Assembly: GCF_002831585.1 (NCBI RefSeq)
Contig: NZ_CP025113.1
Span: 744,001-808,000, forward strand
DNA from: Bradyrhizobium sp. SK17
Lineage (GTDB): Bacteria; Pseudomonadota; Alphaproteobacteria; Rhizobiales; Xanthobacteraceae
Length of the DNA: 64,000 nt
Direction: 5' to 3'
The position numbers were made by a program, and so were the translations under genes. Below are positions 16,504-23,482 of the stretch, piece after piece. The notes under the pieces are model-generated. The model made no database searches and was not told the origin of the DNA. It worked only from the letters and a program-made list of their open reading frames with translations. Numbering within the stretch: the first letter of the stretch is position 1; each line of letters starts with the position of its first letter.

Positions 16504-16655
16504 GTCCCGTTGCCCGCCGTTCCGGCGCCGCAACGGGACTCCCTCCGGGGAACGACATCACGTTTGAGAATGCCGCTGCTCACGGCAGCGGAGGTTGCGC
16601 GCGCGTGTAAAGCCGCTCCGCGTTCCTCGCGCCGTGCCTGACAGGCAGCGCGGAG
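16504..16655 (+). ncRNA. Candidate structured leader RNA upstream of the PRA-PH/Nramp genes
   Basis: Three strong hairpins lie in 150 bases. The first has outer arms GTCCCGTTGC (16504-16513) and GCAACGGGAC (16530-16539) with an inner CGCCG/CGGCG stem. The second is CCGCTGC/GCAGCGG (16573-16591). The third is CTCCGCG/CGCGGAG (16616-16622/16649-16655) with an inner TGCC/GGCA stem. The last ends 15 bases before the next ATG and could control access to its ribosome site (CGGAG). It matches no riboswitch class I can name. Regulation by metal is inferred only from the downstream transporter. Confidence 0.4.
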
Positions 16656-16670
16656 ACGATCGGAGCAGCT

Positions 16671-17156
16671 ATGACGGAAACCGCCAGACAGACAGAGACC
16701 GAGATACACCGCCGGCAAAGACGCTTGCGCCGGCAAGCCGGTGCAAGTCCGGCGAACGACGGCCCCCACGCTAGGGCATCAGGGACGCAAGGCGAACTCG
16801 ATCGGCTGCATGCGTCGCTCGCCGCGGTGACGCCGGACAATCACCCGCGCACCGCAAGGCTGCTCAACGCGAGCACCCGCAAGATCGCGCAGAAGGTGAT
16901 CGAGGAGGCCGGCGAGGTCGCCCTCGAGACCGTCAAGCACAACACGCAGGCCATCGTCCGCGAAAGCGCCGACCTGCTCTACCACCTGGTCGCATTGTGG
17001 CATCGCGCCGAGATCGATCCCGGCTCGGTGTGGGCCGAGATGCGCCGCCGTGCCGACGAACTCGGGATCGCCGAGAAACCACCGAAATCCCGCGACCGGA
17101 ATTCGAGTCCATCCACGCCAGAGTGGACGGGAGGCAACCATGACCAAGCCAAATGA
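16671..17156 (+). CDS. Phosphoribosyl-ATP pyrophosphatase-like (HisE/MazG-fold) protein with atypical N-terminus
   Basis: Residues 43-135 match the PRA-PH family: an ELDRLHASLAAV start, EEAGE at 78-82 and ESAD at 98-101. These are the acidic residues that bind Mg in all-alpha NTP pyrophosphatases. The family cleaves phosphoribosyl-ATP in histidine synthesis, but no his genes are nearby. The first ~42 residues are Arg/Gln/Thr-rich, use rarer codons (AGA, ATA, AGT, TCA) and show no homology. The DNA there also folds into hairpins, so this part may be an RNA element. No later start precedes the conserved domain. A GGAG site precedes ATG 16671. Confidence 0.7.
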   Translation: MTETARQTETEIHRRQRRLRRQAGASPANDGPHARASGTQGELDRLHASLAAVTPDNHPRTARLLNASTRKIAQKVIEEAGEVALETVKHNTQAIVRESADLLYHLVALWHRAEIDPGSVWAEMRRRADELGIAEKPPKSRDRNSSPSTPEWTGGNHDQAK

Positions 17157-17430
17157 CATCGTCGAGCTGCCGGTTCGGCCGACGGCCGCGCGGACCGTCC
17201 GGCCCACCGGCTCCACCAACGATCCGCTCGTCCCCGTGATGCGCAGCGTCATCGGTCTCGTCAGCGAGAGCGCGGGCTTGGTGCGCCATGTCGCAGCCCT
17301 CGGCATCGTCCTGGTCTTCGACGCCGGCGCCGCGCCGAAGCGCCGGCCGGCCGCAAGACCTGCGCCCGCACCTGACGCGACCAACATCATCCGCTTTCCA
17401 ACAGCCAAAACAACCAAACCACGCAAGTAA
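17140..17430 (+). CDS. Small hypothetical protein (96 aa) in the Nramp operon
   Basis: The product begins MTKPNDIVELPVRP and has a central amphipathic or weakly hydrophobic helix (VPVMRSVIGLVSESAGLVRHVAALGIVLVFD). Its C-terminal tail is Ala/Pro/Arg-rich and ends TNIIRFPTAK. The ATG at 17140 has a GGGAGG ribosome site and overlaps the end of the PRA-PH-like gene by 17 bases; an upstream start at 17050 would lie deep inside that gene. The Nramp gene starts 13 bases after its stop. Function unknown. Confidence 0.6.
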   Translation: MTKPNDIVELPVRPTAARTVRPTGSTNDPLVPVMRSVIGLVSESAGLVRHVAALGIVLVFDAGAAPKRRPAARPAPAPDATNIIRFPTAKTTKPRK

Positions 17431-17443
17431 GAAGGAATGAGTC

Positions 17444-19126
17444 ATGACCGTCGTCAATGACTTGAATATGCACGCCCCCGATCAAGACGCCGCCACCTCG
17501 GTCAGGACCGCGGTCCTCGACCGGGCCCATCTCGGCGATATCCATGGTGCACTCGGCAGCATCGCCGAGGATGATGTCGCGCCCCGCGCGACATTCGCGG
17601 CACGGATGAAGACGCTACTGGCGATCGTCGGCCCCGGCCTGATCGTGATGGTCGGCGACAATGATGCCGGCGCGTTCGGCACCTACACCCAGGCCGGCCA
17701 GAACTACGGCACCACGCTGCTGTGGACGCTGCTGCTGCTGATCCCGGTGCTCTATGTCAACCAGGAGATGGTGGTGCGGCTCGGCGCCGTCACCGGCGTC
17801 GGCCATGCGCGGCTGATCTTCGAGCGTTTCGGCAAGTTCTGGGGCGCCTTCAGCGTCATCGACCTGCTGGTGCTGAACGCGCTGACCATCGTGACCGAGT
17901 TCATCGGTATCACGCTGGCGCTCAGCTATCTCGGCGTCTCGCAGTTCTGGGGCGTGCTGGCATCGGCCGTCATCGTGATGGCGGCGGTCTCGACCGGTGA
18001 CTTCCGCCGCTTCGAGCGGTTCGGCATCGTGCTGGTCGTAGGCAGCCTGCTGCTGGTGCCGGTCATCCTGATGGTGCATCCGCCGGTCGGGCAGATCGCG
18101 GCGGACTTCTTCGTACCGAAGATGCCCGAGGGCGCCAAGCTCAGCGAGGTGATGCTGCTGATCGTTGCCATCGTCGGCACCACCGTGGCGCCGTGGCAAT
18201 TGTTCTTCCAGCAGAGCTACATCGTCGACAAGCGGATCACGCCGCGCTTCATCCGCTATGAGCGGCTGGACCTGTGCATCGGCATCGTGCTGGTCGTGGT
18301 TGGCGCGGTCGCGATGATCTCGTTCTGCGCGGCGGTGTTTGCCGGGACGCCGGAATTCGGCAACTACACCGACGCGCTGGGGACCGCGGTCGGACTTGAA
18401 AAATACGCCGGGCGGCTGCCGGCGGTGCTGTTTGCCCTCGCACTGCTCGATGCCTGCATCATCGGCGCGGCCGCGGTCTCCCTCTCCACGGCCTATGCGA
18501 TCGGCGACGTGTTCGCGGTCAAGCACTCGCTGCACCGCAAGCCGTGGGACGCCAAAGGCTTCTATGGCGTCTATTGCGGGCTGATCGTGCTGGCCGCCAC
18601 GCTGGTGCTGACGCCGGGCACACCGCTTGGGCTGCTCACCAACGCAGTGCAGACCCTGGCCGGCGTGCTGCTGCCGAGCGCGACGGTATTCCTGCTGCTG
18701 CTCTGCAACGACCGTCACATCCTCGGACCCTGGATCAATTCGACCAGGCTGAACCTGTTCACCGGCGCGGTGGTCGCGGCGCTGGTGATGCTGTCGGTGA
18801 TCCTGACCGCTGCGGTGCTGTTCCCCGACCTCGGCGAACAATGGATCATCGGCATCCTGATCGGCGGCAGCGTGCTTGCGCTCGTCGTCACCGCGCTGGT
18901 CAAGCTGTACGAGATGTCGTCGCGCCGCAACGCGTCGTTCCGCTTCAAGCACCAGCCGCCGCTGTTCAACCGCGACACCTGGCGGATGCCGCCGCTCGAT
19001 CGGCTGCCGCCGGCGCGGCTCAGCCCGCTGAGCCGGATCTGGATGATCGTGCTGCGCGGCTATCTCGTGGTCGCCGGCGGGCTGGTGCTGCTGCGCATCT
19101 TCCAGCTGGCCACGGTGGGCGCGTGA
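17444..19126 (+). CDS. Nramp-family divalent metal transporter with non-canonical metal site
   Basis: This is a 560-residue polytopic protein with about 11 hydrophobic helices and a ~55-residue polar N-terminal extension. TM1 reads GPGLIVMVGDNDAGAFGTYTQ, where classic Nramp has DPGN (here DNDAG, residues 72-76). The TM6 region reads TTVAPWQLFFQQS, where classic Nramp has A-x-x-MPH (here APW, residues 249-251). The sulfur ligand that selects Mn/Fe is missing, as in Nramp-related Mg or Al transporters. Ion choice is therefore uncertain. The gene is in line with three small upstream genes and overlaps the next gene by GTGA. Confidence 0.85.
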   Translation: MTVVNDLNMHAPDQDAATSVRTAVLDRAHLGDIHGALGSIAEDDVAPRATFAARMKTLLAIVGPGLIVMVGDNDAGAFGTYTQAGQNYGTTLLWTLLLLIPVLYVNQEMVVRLGAVTGVGHARLIFERFGKFWGAFSVIDLLVLNALTIVTEFIGITLALSYLGVSQFWGVLASAVIVMAAVSTGDFRRFERFGIVLVVGSLLLVPVILMVHPPVGQIAADFFVPKMPEGAKLSEVMLLIVAIVGTTVAPWQLFFQQSYIVDKRITPRFIRYERLDLCIGIVLVVVGAVAMISFCAAVFAGTPEFGNYTDALGTAVGLEKYAGRLPAVLFALALLDACIIGAAAVSLSTAYAIGDVFAVKHSLHRKPWDAKGFYGVYCGLIVLAATLVLTPGTPLGLLTNAVQTLAGVLLPSATVFLLLLCNDRHILGPWINSTRLNLFTGAVVAALVMLSVILTAAVLFPDLGEQWIIGILIGGSVLALVVTALVKLYEMSSRRNASFRFKHQPPLFNRDTWRMPPLDRLPPARLSPLSRIWMIVLRGYLVVAGGLVLLRIFQLATVGA

Positions 19127-19371
19127 CCGCAGCCACGCCGGGCCGCTTCCGGCGATGGGGCGCGATCGTGCTGCTCAGGATGGCAAGCGCCATCCTGCGC
19201 AGCGCCACCGCGCTCTACCTGAAACGCACAATCTCGGGCGCCGAGCTCCGCGCGGCGCTCTCAGTGGCGCGATCCTTCGAACGAGCCGGCGCGTCGATCG
19301 TGCTGGGACGATGGTCGCGGCCGGAATTCACCACGACAACGAAAGCTAAAGACGATGACGGCATCGAATGA
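19123..19371 (+). CDS. Small basic protein (82 aa) coupled to the Nramp gene
   Basis: The frame starts with GTG at 19123, overlapping the Nramp stop (GTGA), and ends TGA at 19371. The product is basic and helical (RWGAIVLLRMASAILRSATALYL, then ISGAELRAALSVARSFERAG) with an acidic C-terminus. Codon use is GC3-rich like its neighbours. The first helix could associate with the membrane. Translational coupling suggests a role with the transporter. No family was recognised. Confidence 0.55.
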   Translation: MTAATPGRFRRWGAIVLLRMASAILRSATALYLKRTISGAELRAALSVARSFERAGASIVLGRWSRPEFTTTTKAKDDDGIE

Positions 19372-19681
19372 ACGGCGGGCGCTCGACCTGACTGCCACAC
19401 CCGCGCAGCCAAATGAGGTGAACCGCGCAAGGGGCCTTGCCCTGTTGCACGACTGTCATAGAGGCAGTGCACACCGGGAGGCACCCGGGACACCTCAGCT
19501 GCAACTGCGAATTATTTGCAACAAAATGCGGACGGTGCTAGGTGCTGGTCTGGTTTTGGATGGGACGGTACGGATCGGACCGGGGATGGCGGGCAATGAC
19601 TTCAAATCTCGGGTGGCAAGCGGCCGTCAAATCTGGCGTGATGGCAGGGAATACCTCCAACCGCCCGAGGGGCAACGCCGC
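19372..19681. other. Leader region of the porin gene
   Basis: About 310 bases contain no credible gene. A GCAAGG-GG-CCTTGC palindrome (about 19427-19440) could end the Nramp transcript. An AT-richer segment follows and carries a Fur/Mur-like palindrome, listed separately. The in-frame extension upstream of the porin ATG has no signal-like sequence and is taken as untranslated. Confidence 0.4.
19506..19520. promoter_or_regulatory. Candidate Fur/Mur-type box upstream of the porin
   Basis: TGCGAATTATTTGCA is an imperfect 7-1-7 palindrome (one G:T mismatch), flanked by further TTGCAAC/TGCAAC half-sites, in the only AT-rich part of this leader. It resembles from memory the Mur-responsive sites of rhizobial manganese genes. 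In Bradyrhizobium, Mur is reported to control both mntH and an outer-membrane Mn channel. Assignment rests on this resemblance alone. Confidence 0.3.
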
Positions 19682-21670
19682 ATGACCCGCGTCCGCCTGT
19701 TCCGGGCTCCGATCGTCGCCGGGGCAGCGCTCGGCGCGGCTGCCTTCGGGACGCCCGCGGCGGCGGCCGACATGGCGGTGAAGTCACCGGCCATGACCGC
19801 AGTCTACAACTGGACCGGCTTCTACGTCGGTGGCCATGTCGGCTATGGCGACGGCAGCCTCGGTCCCGATACCAATCCGCTTCCCCTGCAAGGCGTGTTG
19901 CTCCCGCACACGGTCACGGGCGGGGTCGGCGGCTTCCAGGTCGGCTACAATCACCAGTTCGCCAACCGCGTCGTGCTCGGCGTCGAGGCCGATGCGACCT
20001 TCGTCAGCCCGGTCGACCTGCCGCGCCGCACGCTCGGCCCCTTCAACGCCTCGATCGATTATCTCGGCACCGTGCGTGGCCGCGCCGGTTACAGCTTTGG
20101 CAGCTGGATGCCCTATATCACCGGCGGCTTCGCCTGGGGACACACCCAGGTCAGGGTCAATGACGATTCCGGCAACGTCGTCTCCGAGCCTGGACAGTAC
20201 CAGACCGGATGGACCGCTGGTATCGGCGCCGAGTTCGCGCTGAGCGGCAACTGGACCGCCAAGATCGAGTACGAATATGTCGACCTGTCGCGCCGGACAC
20301 TCGGGCTCAATGATTTCGGCATGCCCGGTGTCACCATCGACCCGCGGATTCATCTGCTGAAATTCGGCCTGAACTACCAGCTCGGCGACTCGCCATGGTC
20401 GGCGACGCCGACCCAGCCGCGGCTGCCCGACTCCGACAATTGGTCGATCCATGGCCAGACGACCCTGATCGGACAGGGCTACCCTGCCATTCGTTCGGCC
20501 TATGCCGGCACCAACAGCCTTCCGGCCGGTGGACAGGTGCAGCAGACCTGGACCACGACCGCGTTCGTCGGCGTCAAGCTTTGGGAAGGTGGCGAGCTCT
20601 ACTTCAATCCGGAAACCGCCCAGGGCTTCGGCCTCAACGGCACGCTCGGCATCGCCGGCTTCCCGAACGGCGAAGCACAGAAGGCCGGCGCCGAGTATCC
20701 GAGGATCCGGCCGCAGCGCTACTACATCAAGCAGACCTTCGGCTTCGGCGGCGAGCAGGAAGACGTCCCTGACGGCCCGAACCAGATCGCGGGCAAGCGC
20801 GACATCGATCGCCTGACCCTGATCGTCGGGCGGTTTGCGATCGGCGATTTCTTCGACGGCAATTCCTACGCCAAGGACCCGCGCGCCGATTTCATGAACT
20901 GGGCTATGTGGGCGTCCGCCGCCTATGACTTCCCGGCCGACCTGCCGGGCTATACCCGCGGCGCGGTGGCCGAGCTCAACCGCAAGGATTGGGCGGTGCG
21001 CGCCGGCCTGTTCCAGGTGCCGGACGCACCGAACAGCGACGTCCTGACCTTCAAGACCGGCGGCGCCGTCGTCGAATTCGAGGGGCGCTATTCGATCTTC
21101 GACCAGCCCGGCAAACTGCGCGTCGGCGTGTTCGGCAATCGCGGCTTCACCGGCAATTACAGCCAGGCGCTCGCGATCGTGGCCAGCGACCCGACGCTCG
21201 ACATCAACGCGGTGATGGCGAGCATCCGCAAGGACAATCTGAAGTACGGCTTCTACCTCAATGCCGAGCAGCAGATCGCGACCGATGTCGGCCTGTTCGG
21301 CCGGCTGAGCTGGAACGACGGCCAGAACGAGATCCTGTCATTCACCGACATCGACCGCAGCCTTTCGGGCGGTGTGTCGATCAAGGGCAGCCGGTGGGGT
21401 CGGCCGGACGACACCATCGGCATCGGCGGCGCAATCAACGGACTGTCGGCCTCGCACCGTGATTACCTCGCCGCCGGCGGCCTCGGCCTCTTGATCGGCG
21501 ACGGCGCGCTCAACTACCGCAACGAAGGCATCTTCGAGAGCTATTACGCCTACTCGGTGAACAAGCACCTGACGGTGACGGCGGACTACCAGTTCATCGC
21601 CAACCCCGCCTACAACGCCGACCGCGGCCCGGTGCACATCTTCTCCGGCCGCCTGCACGGCGAGTTCTGA
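19682..21670 (+). CDS. Outer-membrane protein: Omp25-like barrel fused to an OprB-type carbohydrate porin
   Basis: This 662-residue protein has a signal peptide (about residues 1-29, ending TPAAAA). Residues ~40-235 look like an Omp25/Omp31-type small beta-barrel: YNWTGFYVGGHVGYG at the first strand, and a closing strand LLKFGLNYQL. Residues ~250-662 look like an OprB carbohydrate-selective porin and end in Phe (HGEF), as barrel proteins recognised by Bam do. The ATG at 19682 puts the signal peptide first. Two complete barrels in one chain is notable, although similar long 'carbohydrate porins' seem common in Bradyrhizobium. Confidence 0.85.
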   Translation: MTRVRLFRAPIVAGAALGAAAFGTPAAAADMAVKSPAMTAVYNWTGFYVGGHVGYGDGSLGPDTNPLPLQGVLLPHTVTGGVGGFQVGYNHQFANRVVLGVEADATFVSPVDLPRRTLGPFNASIDYLGTVRGRAGYSFGSWMPYITGGFAWGHTQVRVNDDSGNVVSEPGQYQTGWTAGIGAEFALSGNWTAKIEYEYVDLSRRTLGLNDFGMPGVTIDPRIHLLKFGLNYQLGDSPWSATPTQPRLPDSDNWSIHGQTTLIGQGYPAIRSAYAGTNSLPAGGQVQQTWTTTAFVGVKLWEGGELYFNPETAQGFGLNGTLGIAGFPNGEAQKAGAEYPRIRPQRYYIKQTFGFGGEQEDVPDGPNQIAGKRDIDRLTLIVGRFAIGDFFDGNSYAKDPRADFMNWAMWASAAYDFPADLPGYTRGAVAELNRKDWAVRAGLFQVPDAPNSDVLTFKTGGAVVEFEGRYSIFDQPGKLRVGVFGNRGFTGNYSQALAIVASDPTLDINAVMASIRKDNLKYGFYLNAEQQIATDVGLFGRLSWNDGQNEILSFTDIDRSLSGGVSIKGSRWGRPDDTIGIGGAINGLSASHRDYLAAGGLGLLIGDGALNYRNEGIFESYYAYSVNKHLTVTADYQFIANPAYNADRGPVHIFSGRLHGEF

Positions 21671-22016
21671 GTCTGCTGTGGCGGCGTCAGCGGATCGGCA
21701 AAAGCCGGTAATATGATGCCGCCCCCGCCGGGCAATTGACGCCGCAGCCGACGATCCGGCCGCAGACAGGACTGCGACATAGTGATGCCGCAGTCACAGC
21801 TCCTGACGGAAAAAGCCAATGTTGCTGGTGCGTGCGATGCGAACGCTTCGCACGACCTTGCTCATGCAAATCCTTTGCAAACAGATCGGTTGACGCTCTT
21901 CGGCGATCTCCATATTTGCGGCGTAACGGAGCTTCGGACCGCTCTCGCGCAGGCTTCATCGGCAGCTTGCGCGATTTCGGGTTGCATCGCTCGCATACTG
22001 CTGCCGGGGAGCAACC
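21671..22016. other. Intergenic region, no gene recognised
   Basis: About 345 bases follow the porin. Frames on both strands have unlikely composition and lack ribosome sites. A TTGACG hexamer near 21889 followed 17 bases later by TATTTG is a possible weak promoter for the next gene pair. Nothing else is seen. Confidence 0.35.
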
Positions 22017-22325
22017 ATGCTGAATGGCATTGTCTACTTCATCGTCCAGACACTGATCCTCGATCCTTTGCAGACCGAGATTTCCAACCGCCTCGTGAGG
22101 GCGGGCGTACCGCCGCAGACCGTCGCTGAGATCACCGAGTGCACGAAGTCGTCGCTGCCCGCGGCAGTGCGACGTGCAACGGAAGATCCGCAATGGGCGG
22201 TCGTGGTCGCGCTCGACGTCTGGCTGGCGAGGAAGACGCCGGAACAGATTGTGCAGGAGGCCGCGCCCTCCTGCAAACCCGCGATGGATTCGGCACGATC
22301 CTATTTCGGCAAGGGAGCCGTATGA
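22017..22325 (+). CDS. Small hypothetical protein (102 aa)
   Basis: The product begins with a hydrophobic helix (MLNGIVYFIVQTLILDPL) and continues as a mainly helical domain. Two conserved-looking Cys are present (ECTKSS and APSCKP). It may be exported with a short signal or be membrane-associated. Its stop overlaps the CDF transporter start (ATGA), so the two genes are coupled. No family was recognised. Confidence 0.6.
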   Translation: MLNGIVYFIVQTLILDPLQTEISNRLVRAGVPPQTVAEITECTKSSLPAAVRRATEDPQWAVVVALDVWLARKTPEQIVQEAAPSCKPAMDSARSYFGKGAV

Positions 22326-23268
22326 TGTTCAGGGTGATCGACGAGCCGATACCTGTCCGTGCGCCCGGACGCAGCCTCGATCGTTCGCTCAAGATTGCGA
22401 TCGGAAGCTTCATCGTCAGCGCTTCGGTGTTCGCGATCAAGTACATCGCGTATGTGATAACCGGAAGCGTCGCGCTGTATTCGGATGCGATCGAAAGCAT
22501 CATCAACATCACGACCGCGGCGGCCGTCATCATTGCAGTCAAGATCGCGGCCAATCCGCCTGACGCCGAGCATCCCTACGGTCATCATAAGGCCGAGTAT
22601 CTGTCCGCCGTCGTCGTCGGTGTCATGATCGTCGCGGCCGCGATCGCCATCATGAAGGAGGCGTATGGAGGCTTCGTATCGCCCAAACCGATCGAGTCGG
22701 CGGGCCCCGGTCTGACCGTCAGCATAATAGCAACCGCGTTCAATCTGAGCTGGAGCCTGTTCCTGATCCGTCAGGGACGGATCCACAAGTCGGTGTCACT
22801 GGTCGCGGACGGGAAGCACCTGATGGCGGACGTGGCGACGTCCGTCGGCGTCCTTGTCGGCGTTGTCCTCGTCGTCGTCACGGGCATCATCGAACTCGAT
22901 GCCGTGATCGCAGCACTGGTCGCCCTCCACGTTCTGTGGAGCGGCTGGGCGTGATTCGCGAAAGCACCAGCGGGCTGCTCGACGAATCCGCGCCCGCCGA
23001 GGATGTCGCGGAGATCAAGGAGGCGATCGCCCGCAATGCGGACGGTGCGATCGAGGCTCGCGGCCTGCGGACGCGCCACGCCGGCAAGGCACTATTTGTC
23101 GAATTTCAGCTCGTCGTACCAGCTGAAATGAGCACCGGGCGCGCGCACGAAATCTGCGATCGAATCGAAGCGGGAATCAAGGACCGGTTCGAAGGAGCGA
23201 TGACGACGATTCACGTGGAGCCGGAGGAGCGGGCCACGCACGACAACGCGGCCGTCCAATCAGAGTGA
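22322..23268 (+). pseudogene. Cation diffusion facilitator transporter, interrupted by one frameshift
   Basis: The first frame (22322-22954, 210 residues) contains five to six membrane helices with CDF metal motifs (YSDAIESIINI in TM2, ADGKHLMADV in TM5, HPYGHHKAEY between). It breaks off at LWSGWA followed by TGA. The expected continuation, RVIRESTSGLLDE, the link to the cytoplasmic domain, is present in the +1 frame and runs to 23268 with a normal C-terminal domain. Restoring one base around 22944-22950 rejoins them. The rest of both halves looks undamaged, so this is either a very recent mutation, a sequencing error or, less likely, a programmed shift. Confidence 0.8.
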
Positions 23269-23409
23269 AGTCGCAGCAACCGAATCCAGGGCATCAGGAT
23301 TGACGTGCGCATGAATCCCGGCCTGCTTCATCCGGGCCATTGGTTCCCTGCAACACCTGACGGATGGGATCGGGCAGTCATCCTCTTCCCACTCAAATAT
23401 ATGTAGCCC

Positions 23410-23434
23410 CCCCGGGCTTGCCGCAAGCCCGGGG
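23410..23434. repeat. GC-rich hairpin (CCCCGGGCTTG type)
   Basis: Perfect 11-base arms CCCCGGGCTTG/CAAGCCCGGGG surround a CCG loop. No T-run follows, so an intrinsic terminator is not clear. It resembles the dispersed palindromes found elsewhere in the window and lies between the broken CDF gene and the FAD monooxygenase. Confidence 0.5.
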
Positions 23435-23482
23435 TCATCCCGTAGAAAGCGCGCCCAATCGATCGAACCGAGGGGATGCGAA

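Noticed and set aside
16688-16762. tRNA-like T-arm (5-bp stem, 7-base TGCAAGT loop)
   Set aside because: No acceptor, D or anticodon stems can be formed at the right distances.
15933-16769. 278-codon minus-strand frame opposite the 94-aa gene
   Set aside because: Cys/Arg/Ser-rich composition typical of a shadow frame, crossing three strong hairpins, with no ribosome site or motif.
16731-16790. Cobalamin-riboswitch-like GCCGGTGCAAGTCCGGC followed by a GGGACGCAAGGC resembling the c-di-GMP (GEMM) core
   Set aside because: The first matches only the GGTG-AAGTCC hairpin, without the downstream CCCGCCACTGT and GCCAGGAGACC blocks of cobalamin riboswitches. The second lacks the two stems of GEMM. 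It is kept only as an unexplained structured segment.
19355-19681. Upstream in-frame extension of the porin by 109 residues
   Set aside because: It would place the signal peptide internally and its composition is not protein-like; ATG 19682 starts with a proper signal peptide.
21782-22129. 115-codon frame upstream of the CDF gene pair
   Set aside because: It overlaps the better-supported 102-aa gene, ends in Arg/Pro-rich shadow-like sequence and has no ribosome site.
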